Assembly: GCF_005502745.1 (NCBI RefSeq)
Contig: NZ_SCNL01000008.1
Location: 62,001 to 126,000, forward strand
Source: Sphingomonas sp. 3P27F8
GTDB taxonomy: Bacteria; Pseudomonadota; Alphaproteobacteria; Sphingomonadales; Sphingomonadaceae
Direction of reading: 5' to 3'
Length of the DNA: 64,000 nt
Of this stretch, positions 54,568-63,288 are shown in pieces. The position numbers and the translations under genes were made by a program. The first letter of the stretch is position 1, and the number at the start of each line of letters is the position of its first letter. The notes below the pieces were generated by a model that saw only the letters and a program-made list of their open reading frames with translations, had not been told where the DNA came from and searched no databases.

Positions 54568-56153
54568 GCGAAGCTGGGGACGCTGGGGTATAGATCGATC
54601 ACGTCGCCCAATGCGGCCTCCAGCTGCCCGAGATGCGTGGCGAACGGCTGCCACGCCTTGTCACCGCCCCGGAAAATCGGCTGGCGCACCTGTTCCGAAC
54701 TGGCGGTGCGCACCGCCCGCTCGGTTTCGTGAAACGACAGGCACGCCGGCTCGAACGACAGGCCGAGCGCGTCGAGCAGCGCCTTGATGCCGGCCACCGG
54801 CGCATCGACCAATTGCTCGTGGATCACGCGCTGAACCGCGCCCGGTTGAGCCGCGTCCATCCGCGCCATCAGGCGGACATAATCGCGATAATAACGCCCC
54901 ATGTCCTCCAGCCCGTAGCTGAACCCCTGCCCGCGCGCGAAATGCTGTTTGAAATTGGAAAAGCAGCAGGCGAGCGGATCACGGCGCGCGTCGATGATCC
55001 GCGCATTGGGCAGGATCAACCGGATCAACGGCACATGCAGCCAGTTGTTCGGCAGCTTGTCGATGAAGAATGGCCGCCCGGTCCGTCGCTGCACCGATGC
55101 ACGCCGCAGATATTCCTCGCCGAGCGTGTGCGCCTGCTCGCGCGTGAGAGTGGCGAGCCCGCGCGGATAATCCGCCACGCAGCGCGCCATCGCCGGCATA
55201 TCGGGCAGTTCGGTCGTCCCCTCCACTTCGCTGTGGCTCGACAATATCTGCTCGATCAGCGTCGATCCGGCGCGCGGCATGCCGAGAACGAAGATCGGCT
55301 CGGGCGAGGCGCAACCCCAGCCTGCGCGTGCCGCAAAGAAATCAGGCGTAAGCATCGTCGACAGCGCATCCACCATCCTGGTGATCGCCGCGGAATCATA
55401 GCCGAGCTGCGCCCGACGCGCGGCGTTGCCGGCCGCATAATGCGCGAACGCGCGATCGGCCTCGCCGCGATCCTCCAGCGCCTTGCCGAGCGCAAAATCG
55501 AGGTGGAAGGCATCCTCGATATCCAGCCCGTCTTGCTGCCGGGCCTGCGTCATCGCGGCAATGTCCGCATCGCTGAAGCGGACGGTCTTGAGATTGGCGA
55601 GGCTCCACCACGCCTCGCCCAGCGCGGGCTGCAGGTCGATTGCGCGACGATATGCAGCGACGCCATCGCGCTGACGCCCGAGTGTTTTGAGCATGTGGCC
55701 ATAGCTCATCCACACCTTCGGCTGTTGCGGCGCGGCGGCGAGGACGCGCTCGTACAGCGCGATCGCCTCCTCGAACCCGCCGAGCCGCCCCAGCGCAGCG
55801 GCTTTCAGATTGGCGTGGCCGATATGCTCCGGCTCGGTCGCAAGCAGTTCGTCCAGCTCGATCAGCGCCTCGGGCGCGCGGTTCTGGCGATAGAGCACCA
55901 GCGCGAGATTGGCGCGCGCCGCGGTGAAAGCCGGCGCCAGTTCCAGCGCGCGACGCAGCAGGCTCTCCGCATCCCGATTGCGCCCGATCCGCCCCGCCAG
56001 CTCCGCCAGCATCCGAATCGCGCGCGCATCGAACGGATCGTCCTTCAGATATCGCTTGAGCAGCGGCTCGGCGATATGAAGATGCCCATCGTGCAGCGCC
56101 AGCGCGGCATCGAGCAAAATCGGCGGATAGGAATTGGCTGCAACGGTCGCCAT
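54564..56153 (-). CDS. TPR-sulfotransferase
   Basis: A 529-residue cytosolic protein. TPR repeats span about residues 10-250, including GRNRDAESLLRRALELAPAF and GFEEAIALYERVLAAAP. A P-loop sulfotransferase domain from about 290 to the C-terminus has the PAPS-binding FVLGMPRAGSTLIEQILSSH and the late IIDARRDPLACCFSNFKQHFA. Family members transfer sulfate to unknown acceptors; related TPR-sulfotransferases are common in proteobacteria. ATG at 56153 is preferred over an upstream frame that lacks a ribosome site and runs toward the divergent secE leader. The Nramp gene follows with a 4-nt overlap. Confidence 0.88.
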   Translation of the reverse strand: MATVAANSYPPILLDAALALHDGHLHIAEPLLKRYLKDDPFDARAIRMLAELAGRIGRNRDAESLLRRALELAPAFTAARANLALVLYRQNRAPEALIELDELLATEPEHIGHANLKAAALGRLGGFEEAIALYERVLAAAPQQPKVWMSYGHMLKTLGRQRDGVAAYRRAIDLQPALGEAWWSLANLKTVRFSDADIAAMTQARQQDGLDIEDAFHLDFALGKALEDRGEADRAFAHYAAGNAARRAQLGYDSAAITRMVDALSTMLTPDFFAARAGWGCASPEPIFVLGMPRAGSTLIEQILSSHSEVEGTTELPDMPAMARCVADYPRGLATLTREQAHTLGEEYLRRASVQRRTGRPFFIDKLPNNWLHVPLIRLILPNARIIDARRDPLACCFSNFKQHFARGQGFSYGLEDMGRYYRDYVRLMARMDAAQPGAVQRVIHEQLVDAPVAGIKALLDALGLSFEPACLSFHETERAVRTASSEQVRQPIFRGGDKAWQPFATHLGQLEAALGDVIDLYPSVPSFA

Positions 56154-56291
56154 CGAGCGCGACGATGATGCGAAGCGCACGCCGACGCAAGCTGCTTGAG
56201 CGCCACCCGCCGCTCGCTCGGCCCGCACCCCTTGCCTTCGCGCGCCGCCGCCGCTATTTCCACAGCCCATCCGACAGCGAGGACGGGCTTC

Positions 56292-56321
56292 ACCGTTTCC
56301 CTGATGACAGGGAAGCGGTGG
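56292..56321 (+). promoter_or_regulatory. Strong hairpin in the secE leader
   Basis: CACCGTTTCCCTG (56292-56304) and CAGGGAAGCGGTG (56309-56321) form a 13-bp stem with a 4-nt loop, one G-U pair, about 42 nt upstream of the secE start. It lacks a U-tract. Its role, such as transcript stability or regulation, is unknown. The 56154-56362 region holds no further gene that I can support. Confidence 0.5.
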
Positions 56322-56362
56322 CGGGCCTATGCCTCGCTCGGCACGTTTGCGAAGGCGCTACA

Positions 56363-56560
56363 GTGGCGAAGACGTCCCCGATCGAATTCATCCGTCAGGT
56401 TCAGGCTGAAACCCGCAAGGTCGTCTGGCCGTCACGGCGCGAAACCGTGATGACCGCGGTGATGGTGCTGATCATGACGACGATCCTCGCGCTGTTCTTT
56501 CTCGGCGTTGATACGGTCTTCGATCAGGTCGTGAAGGGCCTGTTGCACCTCGCAAAGTAA
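56363..56560 (+). CDS. secE: Preprotein translocase subunit SecE
   Basis: SecE stabilises SecY in the inner-membrane translocon. The product has 65 residues, the short one-helix form: a cytoplasmic amphipathic helix SPIEFIRQVQAETRKVVWPSRRET (conserved WPSR) then one transmembrane helix (about 29-50, VMTAVMVLIMTTILALFFLGV). The GTG start at 56363 has GAAGG about 8 nt upstream; a long in-frame extension upstream is not plausible. It is followed 20 nt later by nusG, the conserved order. Confidence 0.96.
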   Translation: MAKTSPIEFIRQVQAETRKVVWPSRRETVMTAVMVLIMTTILALFFLGVDTVFDQVVKGLLHLAK

Positions 56561-56580
56561 AGGGACAGGGTTTCACGCAC

Positions 56581-57117
56581 ATGGCGCGCTGGTACATCAT
56601 CCACGCTTATTCCGGTTTCGAGGGCAAGGTCCGCGATACGATCATCACCGAGGCGGAGCGGCTCGGCCTTTCGCAACTCGTCGAGCAGATCGAGGTGCCG
56701 ACCGAAACCGTCACCGAGGCGCGCCGCGGCAAGAAGGTGGCGGTCGAGCGCAAGTTCATGCCCGGCTACGTCCTCGCCAAGCTGGCGATGAACGACGACG
56801 TCTATCATCTGGTCAAGAATACGCCGCGCGTGACGGGCTTTCTCGGCTCCTCCGGCAAGCCGCAGGCGATCAGTGATGCCGAAGCCGCCCGGATGCTGAA
56901 TTCGAAGGACGAGGCCGCCGCCGCGCCCAAGCATCAGGTGAAGGTCGATTACGAGATCGGCGATTCCGTGAAAGTGCTCGATGGCCCGTTCGCGAGCTTC
57001 AACGGCACCGTCGAGGAACTCGATTTCGACAAGTCGAAGGTCAAGGTCTCCGTTTCGATCTTCGGCCGCGCCACGCCAGTCGAGCTGGATTTCGAGCAGG
57101 TCGAGCGCAGCAAGTAA
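56581..57117 (+). CDS. nusG: Transcription termination/antitermination factor NusG
   Basis: NusG binds RNA polymerase and links it to Rho or ribosomes. The 178-residue protein has the NGN domain WYIIHAYSGFEGKVRDTI through MPGYVLAKLAMNDDVYHLVKNTPRVTGFLG, and a C-terminal KOW domain from about 125 (YEIGDSVKVLDGPFASFNGTVEELD). All standard. It is preceded by secE. The next downstream gene is convergent and not rplK, so the usual rplK-rplA continuation is missing here. Confidence 0.98.
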   Translation: MARWYIIHAYSGFEGKVRDTIITEAERLGLSQLVEQIEVPTETVTEARRGKKVAVERKFMPGYVLAKLAMNDDVYHLVKNTPRVTGFLGSSGKPQAISDAEAARMLNSKDEAAAAPKHQVKVDYEIGDSVKVLDGPFASFNGTVEELDFDKSKVKVSVSIFGRATPVELDFEQVERSK

Positions 57118-57137
57118 CCCGCGGGCGGCACGCGGGT
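57117..57137 (+). terminator. Small hairpin after nusG
   Basis: ACCCGCG (57117-57123) and CGCGGGT (57131-57137) form a 7-bp stem with a 7-nt loop, beginning in the nusG stop codon. It has no T-tract, so termination is only possible, perhaps Rho-dependent. Confidence 0.3.
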
Positions 57138-57205
57138 AGCAGGGCTATCCGCGAAACGCCGGCCAGCGCGTCGCGTCGCCGGCACGTCTGCGTTTTGTCT
57201 GGCTA

Positions 57206-58594
57206 TCAACTAAGCAAGCGAAACCCGGTCGCTGCCGCCGCCACGATAACCGGCGGCCCGGCCAGTCGTGCCCATTTGCCGCGCACCGCGCCCCACCCCG
57301 CCGTCCCCAGCACCAGCGCGAGCGCGGCCGCGATCGTCGTCCAGAGGTAATAGCGCAGTTCCGCCGCCACGCCGAGCGGCGCATAGCCGAGCGCGTAAAG
57401 CAACCCGGACCACGCCAGCACCCGCGCGGCAAAGCCGGTGGCGCCCGCCCACAGCAGCCCGATGAGCAGCGCGATCCACACGCAGGGCCAGCCGAGCGGC
57501 GTTTCCCCGCTTCGGCACGCAAGCCAGTCCACGGCACGGACGATCGCGTTCGGCCTCACCGCGAAACCCCACTCGTTCGGTGGCGCGACCACCTGCACCG
57601 GGCGATCGACCGAATCGTGCGCCAGCAGCCGCGTCTCGATATTCCAGTGCGCCAGGCGGTGTTCGGCATAGGCGAACGGATGACGCAGGATCGCGGCCAG
57701 CCAGAACATATGCGGCTCGATATGCTGGCGCGCGAAGGCGCCGCGCACCCGCTCGAAACCGATCGGGCATGGCGTATCGACCCACCAGGCATAGCTGTCC
57801 CACTTGACGGGATTATAGCAGCGCCGGTTCACCGCCACGGCATCCGCCATGCCAAGCGGGGGGAACTGATCCTCGCCGGAAAAGCGCGTTATCCCGCCGA
57901 GATCGAAGATGATGAGTGACAGTTCCACGCCGCTCGGCTTGGCGCCGGTTAGCCGATTCGCCAGCGGCATGGCCCCCGCCAGCAGCGCGAGCATCACCGC
58001 GCCGCCCGCCACCAGCCGCCACGGCCGCTGCCGCCACGCCGGCGGCAGCGTCCACAAGGCCAGCGGCAGCGTGGCGAACACCGCGTTGAAGCGGAGCATG
58101 GAGGCGAACAGCAGCAGCAGGAACGCCGCCACTCGCAGCGCTCGCTGCCCGCGCGCGCGCTGGTCTGCCAGCGCGCACAGCCCGACGGCGGACAACAAGG
58201 CCCCCGCCATCAGGCTGTCCTTGATGATCGTCGCCATCAGCGCGGCCGACAGCGGCAGCAACGCAACGCACCCGATCGCCAGCGCCCGCCTGCCCCGCCC
58301 CGCACGCACCGTAGCGACGATCAGCAGGACGAAACCAAGCGCATACAGCCCTAGCTGCAGCGCCAGCATCGGCGCGGGGCCATGCGCGAGCGGCAACAGC
58401 TGCCGCCACACCCATTCCATCGCCGGCGGGTGCCAATCGTCGAATTCGCCGCTCAGCGCCTGATCGTATTGCCGCAGCGAATCCCATGTGACGAGGCCGG
58501 CCCAATAGGCGAGCGATCCCACGCACCCGATCGTCAGCGGAAGCAATGCCCGCGCGATCGCGGGAAGGGCAGACGGCGGGGAATCACGCTCCAT
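57206..58594 (-). CDS. Polytopic membrane protein, glycosyltransferase-like
   Basis: A 462-residue protein with about ten predicted transmembrane helices. An early acidic loop, YDQALSGEFDDWHPPAMEWVW (near 43), follows the first helix, like the catalytic loop of GT-C glycosyltransferases, although no specific family is recognised. A large loop between about 220 and 330 carries RRCYNPVKWDSYAWWVDTPCP. It is convergent with nusG. A role in envelope glycolipid or polysaccharide assembly is only inferred. Confidence 0.65.
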   Translation of the reverse strand: MERDSPPSALPAIARALLPLTIGCVGSLAYWAGLVTWDSLRQYDQALSGEFDDWHPPAMEWVWRQLLPLAHGPAPMLALQLGLYALGFVLLIVATVRAGRGRRALAIGCVALLPLSAALMATIIKDSLMAGALLSAVGLCALADQRARGQRALRVAAFLLLLFASMLRFNAVFATLPLALWTLPPAWRQRPWRLVAGGAVMLALLAGAMPLANRLTGAKPSGVELSLIIFDLGGITRFSGEDQFPPLGMADAVAVNRRCYNPVKWDSYAWWVDTPCPIGFERVRGAFARQHIEPHMFWLAAILRHPFAYAEHRLAHWNIETRLLAHDSVDRPVQVVAPPNEWGFAVRPNAIVRAVDWLACRSGETPLGWPCVWIALLIGLLWAGATGFAARVLAWSGLLYALGYAPLGVAAELRYYLWTTIAAALALVLGTAGWGAVRGKWARLAGPPVIVAAAATGFRLLS

Positions 58595-58637
58595 ACGCCA
58601 GGCGTAGGTCGCCGCGCGCGAAATGGAAACTGCCCGC

Positions 58638-59351
58638 CTATCGCCCGATCGAGAAGGCGGCGCGATAGGCCGGCTTCACCGCGCGCAGCACCGCCGGGGT
58701 CACAGGCAGGGTCACCTCATACGCGCCCTCTGCATAAGGCCCGGCGACATAGGGATCCGCGATGAGGCCGATGCGATCGATCCGCTTGCGGTTCGACGAT
58801 CCAAGCAGAACGGTCAGGTCGCCGACCTTGGGGCACTGGCTGAACATATCGTCACCCGCCGGGCGCGCGCCGCGTCGCGCGGTGCGCTCGGCATCCAGCT
58901 TCGCGCAATAGGGCTGGGAGACCGCCGCCTGCAGCGCCGCCGAGGATAAGAATATCGCCTTGGGGTCCAGGGGGCGGCCAGCGCTCTTGTCCCACACCAG
59001 CGTCAGCGATCCCGGATTGCCATGCGCGCCGCCGGTAAAGCTGTAGACATCGCCGGACAGGCTCAGGAAGCGCGGGGTGTCCGTCACCACTTTCCACGTT
59101 TTCTGTGCTTCATAGGCGTTGAATGGATAGCCCCCCTTGCGCGCCGCGCGCCGCCCCTCCGCGGCGTCGGTAGCGATGCTTGCGCGCAGCTTCGCCTTGT
59201 CCGCCTCCAGCCAGCCGCGCAGCGCCGGAATGCGGGCGGCTTCGGCGGGATAGCTGTAGGTGAATTTATAGTCCTGCGTGGCGGCGCGCTGCTGCGCCAC
59301 CGCGCCCGTCGCCACCGTCAGCACGATCGCCGCACTCATCAGAATCCGCAT
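58638..59351 (-). CDS. Secreted DUF4163 (PdaC/RsiV-like) protein
   Basis: A 237-residue exported protein. The signal peptide is MRILMSAAIVLTVATGAVAQ (residues 1-20). The body resembles DUF4163/DUF3298 domains: YKFTYSYPAEAARIPALRGWL near 28, SLSGDVYSFTGGAHGNPGSLTLVWD near 96, and YAEGAYEVTLPVTP near the C-terminus. These domains occur in PdaC and RsiV and are thought to bind cell-wall components or lysozyme. GGAGGAGAG just upstream supports ATG 59351. Confidence 0.78.
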   Translation of the reverse strand: MRILMSAAIVLTVATGAVAQQRAATQDYKFTYSYPAEAARIPALRGWLEADKAKLRASIATDAAEGRRAARKGGYPFNAYEAQKTWKVVTDTPRFLSLSGDVYSFTGGAHGNPGSLTLVWDKSAGRPLDPKAIFLSSAALQAAVSQPYCAKLDAERTARRGARPAGDDMFSQCPKVGDLTVLLGSSNRKRIDRIGLIADPYVAGPYAEGAYEVTLPVTPAVLRAVKPAYRAAFSIGR

Positions 59352-59475
59352 CGGCTCTCCTCCCGCCATTGCCGCTCCGCGAGACGCGCGGCCCATGGCG
59401 ATTGTTCCGCCTGCGGGCTGGAAAGCAAGCCGTATCGCGCTTAGGCAGCGAGGAAAGTCAGGTGGAGGTAGGTGC

Positions 59476-60585
59476 ATGAAGCCGCTGGAAGGCATTCGCG
59501 TCGTGGAGCTTGCGCGCATCCTCGCCGGGCCGTGGTGCGGCCAGCTGCTGGCCGATCTCGGCGCGGACGTGACCAAGGTGGAACGCCCCGGCGCGGGCGA
59601 CGATACGCGCCACTGGGGGCCGCCGTTCCTGCACGATGCCGAGGGCAAATCGCTGGACGCGGCTTATTATCACTCCACCAATCGCGGCAAGACCGGCGTG
59701 GCGATCGACATCGCGACGCCGGAGGGTCAGGCGGCGGTGAAGCGGCTGATCGCCGGCGCGGATGTGGTGATCGAGAACTACAAGGTCGGCGGCCTCGCCA
59801 AATACGGGCTGGACGCCGCGACGCTGCGCGCGGCCAACCCGCGCCTGATCGTCTGCTCGATCACTGGCTTCGGCCAGACGGGGCCCTACGCGCATCGCGC
59901 CGGTTATGATTTCATCATCCAGGGGATCGGCGGCATCATGTCGCTCACGGGCGAACCGGATGGTCCGCCGCAGAAGACCGGTATCGCCTATGCCGACATC
60001 TTCACCGGCGTCTATTCGGCGGTGGCGATCCTTGCCGCGCTGCGCCGCCGCGACGTGAGCGGCGATGGCGCGCATATCGACATGGCGCTGCTCGATACGC
60101 AGGTGGCCGTGCTCGCCAATCAGGCACTCAACTGGATGGCGAGCGGCAAGGTGCCGCACCGCATGGGCAACGGCCATGCCAACCTCACCCCCTATCAGGC
60201 GTTCGCCTGCGCGGATGGCGAGTTGATCGTCGCGGTGGGCAATGACGGTCAGTTCGCCAAACTGTGCTCCGTGCTGGGCCTCCCGCTGGCGGATGACCCG
60301 CGCTTCGCCACCAACCCGGCGCGGCTGGCAAACCGCGATGCGCTGATCCCGATCCTGACGCGCACCATCCTCGACTGGAACAAAGCGGCGCTCGCCGAGG
60401 CGCTGGAGGCGGCGGGCGTGCCGGCAGGGCCGATCAACAACGTCGACGAGGTGTTCGCCGACCCGCAGGTAATCGCGCGCGGGATGCGCCTGGCGCTCGA
60501 TGGCGTGCCGGGCGTGGCGGGGCCGATCGTGATCGATGGCGAACGGATGGTCGCGGGAAAGGCCTCACCGCGCCGGGCGGGGTAA
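59476..60585 (+). CDS. Class III CoA-transferase (CaiB/BaiF family)
   Basis: A 369-residue family III CoA-transferase, transferring CoA between carboxylic acids. Motifs are LEGIRVVELARILAGPWCGQLLADLGADVTKVERPG at the N-terminus, YHSTNRGKTGVAIDI near 63, VVIENYKVGGLAKYG near 94, GYDFIIQGIGGIMSLTG near 142 and GIAYADIFTGVYSAVAILAAL (catalytic Asp in the ADI region) near 170. Substrate is unknown. It has GGAGG upstream of the ATG. It is convergent with the DUF1993 gene. Confidence 0.94.
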   Translation: MKPLEGIRVVELARILAGPWCGQLLADLGADVTKVERPGAGDDTRHWGPPFLHDAEGKSLDAAYYHSTNRGKTGVAIDIATPEGQAAVKRLIAGADVVIENYKVGGLAKYGLDAATLRAANPRLIVCSITGFGQTGPYAHRAGYDFIIQGIGGIMSLTGEPDGPPQKTGIAYADIFTGVYSAVAILAALRRRDVSGDGAHIDMALLDTQVAVLANQALNWMASGKVPHRMGNGHANLTPYQAFACADGELIVAVGNDGQFAKLCSVLGLPLADDPRFATNPARLANRDALIPILTRTILDWNKAALAEALEAAGVPAGPINNVDEVFADPQVIARGMRLALDGVPGVAGPIVIDGERMVAGKASPRRAG

Positions 60586-60644
60586 TGAGGGCACGAGCAC
60601 GGTGGAGCGCCTGAGCCGAGGCATGGCCACGCCGCGCTCGAACC

Positions 60645-61169
60645 TCACGTGGCGTTCTGGCGCGCCTCCGTAACGATGTGCCGTGCCATATGCGGCAAAT
60701 AGTCCATCTTGCCGATCGAAAGCCCCGCCTGGCGAAAGAGCGCATAGACCATCGTCACATGGAAATAGAAGTTCGGCATGATCCAGTCGCGAATGTCATC
60801 TTCCGCCGACATCGCGAAACGCACGCCATTGGGCAATGTGAGGTCCACGATCGCGTCGGGATCCGCCCATCCGCCCGGGTCGGATCGATCGATGTGCGAC
60901 AGGACCGCCGCGATCCGTTCGCGAATTTCAGCGAACGACCGATATGGCGTTTCTTCGAGCGGGATCGCCTCGCCGCCGACCTGCGCAATCGCCAGCAATA
61001 TCTGATTGAGCGCGACACGGAACTGCAGCTCGAGCGGAAACATATCGTCGGATAGTTTCACGGAGAGCACGTCGTCCGTCAGCCCGGCCTGCTGCGCCTT
61101 GCCGAGAAGGTGATCAAGCGTACCCAGCATATTTGCAAAGGTTGTCAATGCGAAGCGCGCGTAAGACAT
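60645..61169 (-). CDS. DUF1993 family protein
   Basis: A 174-residue helical protein of the DUF1993 family, related in fold to DinB-like four-helix proteins. Features are FANMLGTLDHLLGKAQQ, DDMFPLELQFRVALNQI near 42, PYRSFAEIRERIAAVLSHID near 74 and NFYFHVTMVYALFRQAGLSIGKMDYL near 132. It lacks a signal or membrane segments. The family has no established function. It lies between the convergent CoA-transferase gene and pyrD. Confidence 0.8.
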   Translation of the reverse strand: MSYARFALTTFANMLGTLDHLLGKAQQAGLTDDVLSVKLSDDMFPLELQFRVALNQILLAIAQVGGEAIPLEETPYRSFAEIRERIAAVLSHIDRSDPGGWADPDAIVDLTLPNGVRFAMSAEDDIRDWIMPNFYFHVTMVYALFRQAGLSIGKMDYLPHMARHIVTEARQNAT

Positions 61170-61232
61170 TGATTTACATCTGACTTTCCGGGTGACGATG
61201 CCAGTCTATTCCTGATCGCGGTCGACCCGCAA

Positions 61233-62270
61233 TCAAAACTCGGCGGCGGTCACTTCCGCGATCGACTTCACCCCCTCACGCCGCATCCGCTCGCGCAGCC
61301 CGCGCACGATCCGCCGCGCAATCCCCGGCCCCTCGTAAACCATCGCGCTATAAAGCTGGACGAGGCTCGCGCCAGCGCGGAGGCTCTCCCACGCGTGATC
61401 CGCCGTGGCGATGCCGCCGATCGCCACCAAGGGCAGTGCCGCCCCGGTCGCCGTGCGGAAATCACGCAGCCGTTGCAACGCCAGCAGGCGCAGCGGCGCG
61501 CCGGAAAGACCGCCCGCCTCCCCGGCATTGGCCGAGCGCAGCGGCGGACGCGTGATCGTCGTGTTGCTCACCATCAGCGCGCCGAGCCGCCGGTCGAGCG
61601 CGGCGCGGGCGATCGCGTCCACATCGGCGGGCTGGAGGTCGGGCGCCACCTTCAGGAATACGGGCACCGCGCCCGCCACCACCGCGAGCACGCGATCGAG
61701 CAGATCGTGCAGCGCGCCGACATCCTGCAACGCGCGCAAGCCCGGCGTATTCGGGCTGGAAATGTTGAGCGTGAGATAGCTCGCGTAAGGCGTCATCAGC
61801 TGCGCCATCGTGACATAGTCGGCGATGCGATCGGCCGAATCCTTGTTTGCGCCGATGTTCACGCCGACGATCCCGGCCCGGCCGGCCCGTGCCGCAAGCC
61901 GCTGCGCCGCCGCCTCGCCGCCCGCGCTGTTGAAGCCGAAACGGTTGATGACGGCGCGATCCTCGGCCAGCCGGAACAGGCGCGGGCGCGGGTTGCCGGG
62001 CTGGGGCAGCGGGGTGATCGTGCCGACTTCCGCGAAGCCGAAACCAAGCCCTAGCAGCGCGTCCGCCACCTGCGCATCCTTGTCGAACCCCGCTGCCATC
62101 CCGAGCGGATTGGGAAAGCGCAGCCCCGCCACCTCCACCGCCAGCGCCGGATCGGCGGCCGGCAAGGCGCGACGCGGCATCAGGCGCAGCGCGGCGATCG
62201 TCAGGCTGTGCGCCCTCTCCGGATCGAGGCGGAAGATCGCGGGGCGGATCAGGTCGTAGGCGGTCGGCAC
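61233..62270 (-). CDS. pyrD: Dihydroorotate dehydrogenase (quinone)
   Basis: PyrD oxidises dihydroorotate to orotate with FMN and quinone in pyrimidine synthesis; the class 2 enzyme is membrane-associated. The 345-residue product has the class 2 length. Motifs are YDLIRPAIFRLDPERAHSL at the N-terminal membrane domain, PLGMAAGFDKDAQV near 57, RFGFNSAGGEAAAQ near 110, LNISSPNTPGLR (catalytic Ser) near 168, VFLKVAPDL near 205 and LSGAPLRLLALQ near 255. The start is GTG 62270. Confidence 0.96.
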   Translation of the reverse strand: MPTAYDLIRPAIFRLDPERAHSLTIAALRLMPRRALPAADPALAVEVAGLRFPNPLGMAAGFDKDAQVADALLGLGFGFAEVGTITPLPQPGNPRPRLFRLAEDRAVINRFGFNSAGGEAAAQRLAARAGRAGIVGVNIGANKDSADRIADYVTMAQLMTPYASYLTLNISSPNTPGLRALQDVGALHDLLDRVLAVVAGAVPVFLKVAPDLQPADVDAIARAALDRRLGALMVSNTTITRPPLRSANAGEAGGLSGAPLRLLALQRLRDFRTATGAALPLVAIGGIATADHAWESLRAGASLVQLYSAMVYEGPGIARRIVRGLRERMRREGVKSIAEVTAAEF

Positions 62271-62428
62271 GGGCGCTCCGGCGGATGAATGTGCCGCGCG
62301 CTATCCGCGCTCGCTCGCCGGGGCGCAAGGGCCGTGCATTGCACCGCCACGACAATCATTGCAGCGCTGCAATACCGCCGAGACGATCGCCCCTGACAAG
62401 CGCGGACGACAGCAACCGGGGGTGCCGC

Positions 62429-63238
62429 ATGTTCCGCATTTCGATTCTGACCGCGACGTTGATGCTTGGCGCCTGCGCCACCGATCGCCCGCCGCCTCCC
62501 CGCCACGACGGTGGCCCCGGCCATCACCGCCCGAACGGAGATGGCCAGCCGCACTATCTTTTCATCAGCCCGATGGGCGAACCATTCCGGGTCGCGCACC
62601 CCGAAAAGGCGTGGTTCGACGCGGCCGACGCCAATCACGACGGGCGGATCGATCGCGCCGAATTCCGCGCCGATGCGATGCGCTTCTTCAAGGTGCTGGA
62701 TCGCAACGCCGATGGCGAGATCGATCCCGACGAAATCGATATCTACGAAACCCGAATGGTGCCGGAAATCCGCGTGCGCGACGCCGGCGCTGCGCGTGGC
62801 ACGGCCCCTGCGGGCGGGCGCAGCGGAGGCGGCCATGGCGGCGGTCGCGGTGGCGGTGGCGGGCGCCGCGGCGGTGGATTCGGCGGCGAGGGCGGGGAAG
62901 CATCCGGCGGGACCGCGCCCCGGCCCGCGCGCGAGGACCGGCAAGGCGCCGCACGCTGGAGCTACCTGTCGCTGCCCGAGCCGGTGACGGCGGCGGACAC
63001 CAATTTCAATCGCGGGATCGATCCTGGCGAATTCATGCAGGCGGCCGATCAGCGCTTCATCCTGCTCGATCGCAACGGCGATGGCTTCATTACCGAAAGC
63101 GAGCTTCCCGCCATCGACACCCACGTGCGCGGCGGATACGGCGGCCCGCGCGGCGATCATCCGTTCCACCGGCCGCCGCAACAGCAGGATGACCGCGACG
63201 AGGACCGCGCTCCGCCGCCGGGCCGAGAAACGAACTAA
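62429..63238 (+). CDS. EF-hand calcium-binding lipoprotein
   Basis: A 269-residue exported protein. The signal peptide ends in a lipobox (MLGAC, Cys about 15). There are four EF-hand-like loops: DANHDGRIDRAEF, DRNADGEIDPDEI, DTNFNRGIDPGEF and DRNGDGFITESEL. A Gly-rich linker (about residues 128-160) separates the pairs. It should bind Ca2+ at the periplasmic or outer-membrane surface. It is divergent from pyrD; no other gene fits in 62271-62428. The ATG at 62429 is the first start giving a signal peptide. Confidence 0.85.
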   Translation: MFRISILTATLMLGACATDRPPPPRHDGGPGHHRPNGDGQPHYLFISPMGEPFRVAHPEKAWFDAADANHDGRIDRAEFRADAMRFFKVLDRNADGEIDPDEIDIYETRMVPEIRVRDAGAARGTAPAGGRSGGGHGGGRGGGGGRRGGGFGGEGGEASGGTAPRPAREDRQGAARWSYLSLPEPVTAADTNFNRGIDPGEFMQAADQRFILLDRNGDGFITESELPAIDTHVRGGYGGPRGDHPFHRPPQQQDDRDEDRAPPPGRETN

Positions 63239-63288
63239 CCCACGCAACAAGCCTGCATTCATCTTGGCTGGGTCATCACCGGGAAATC

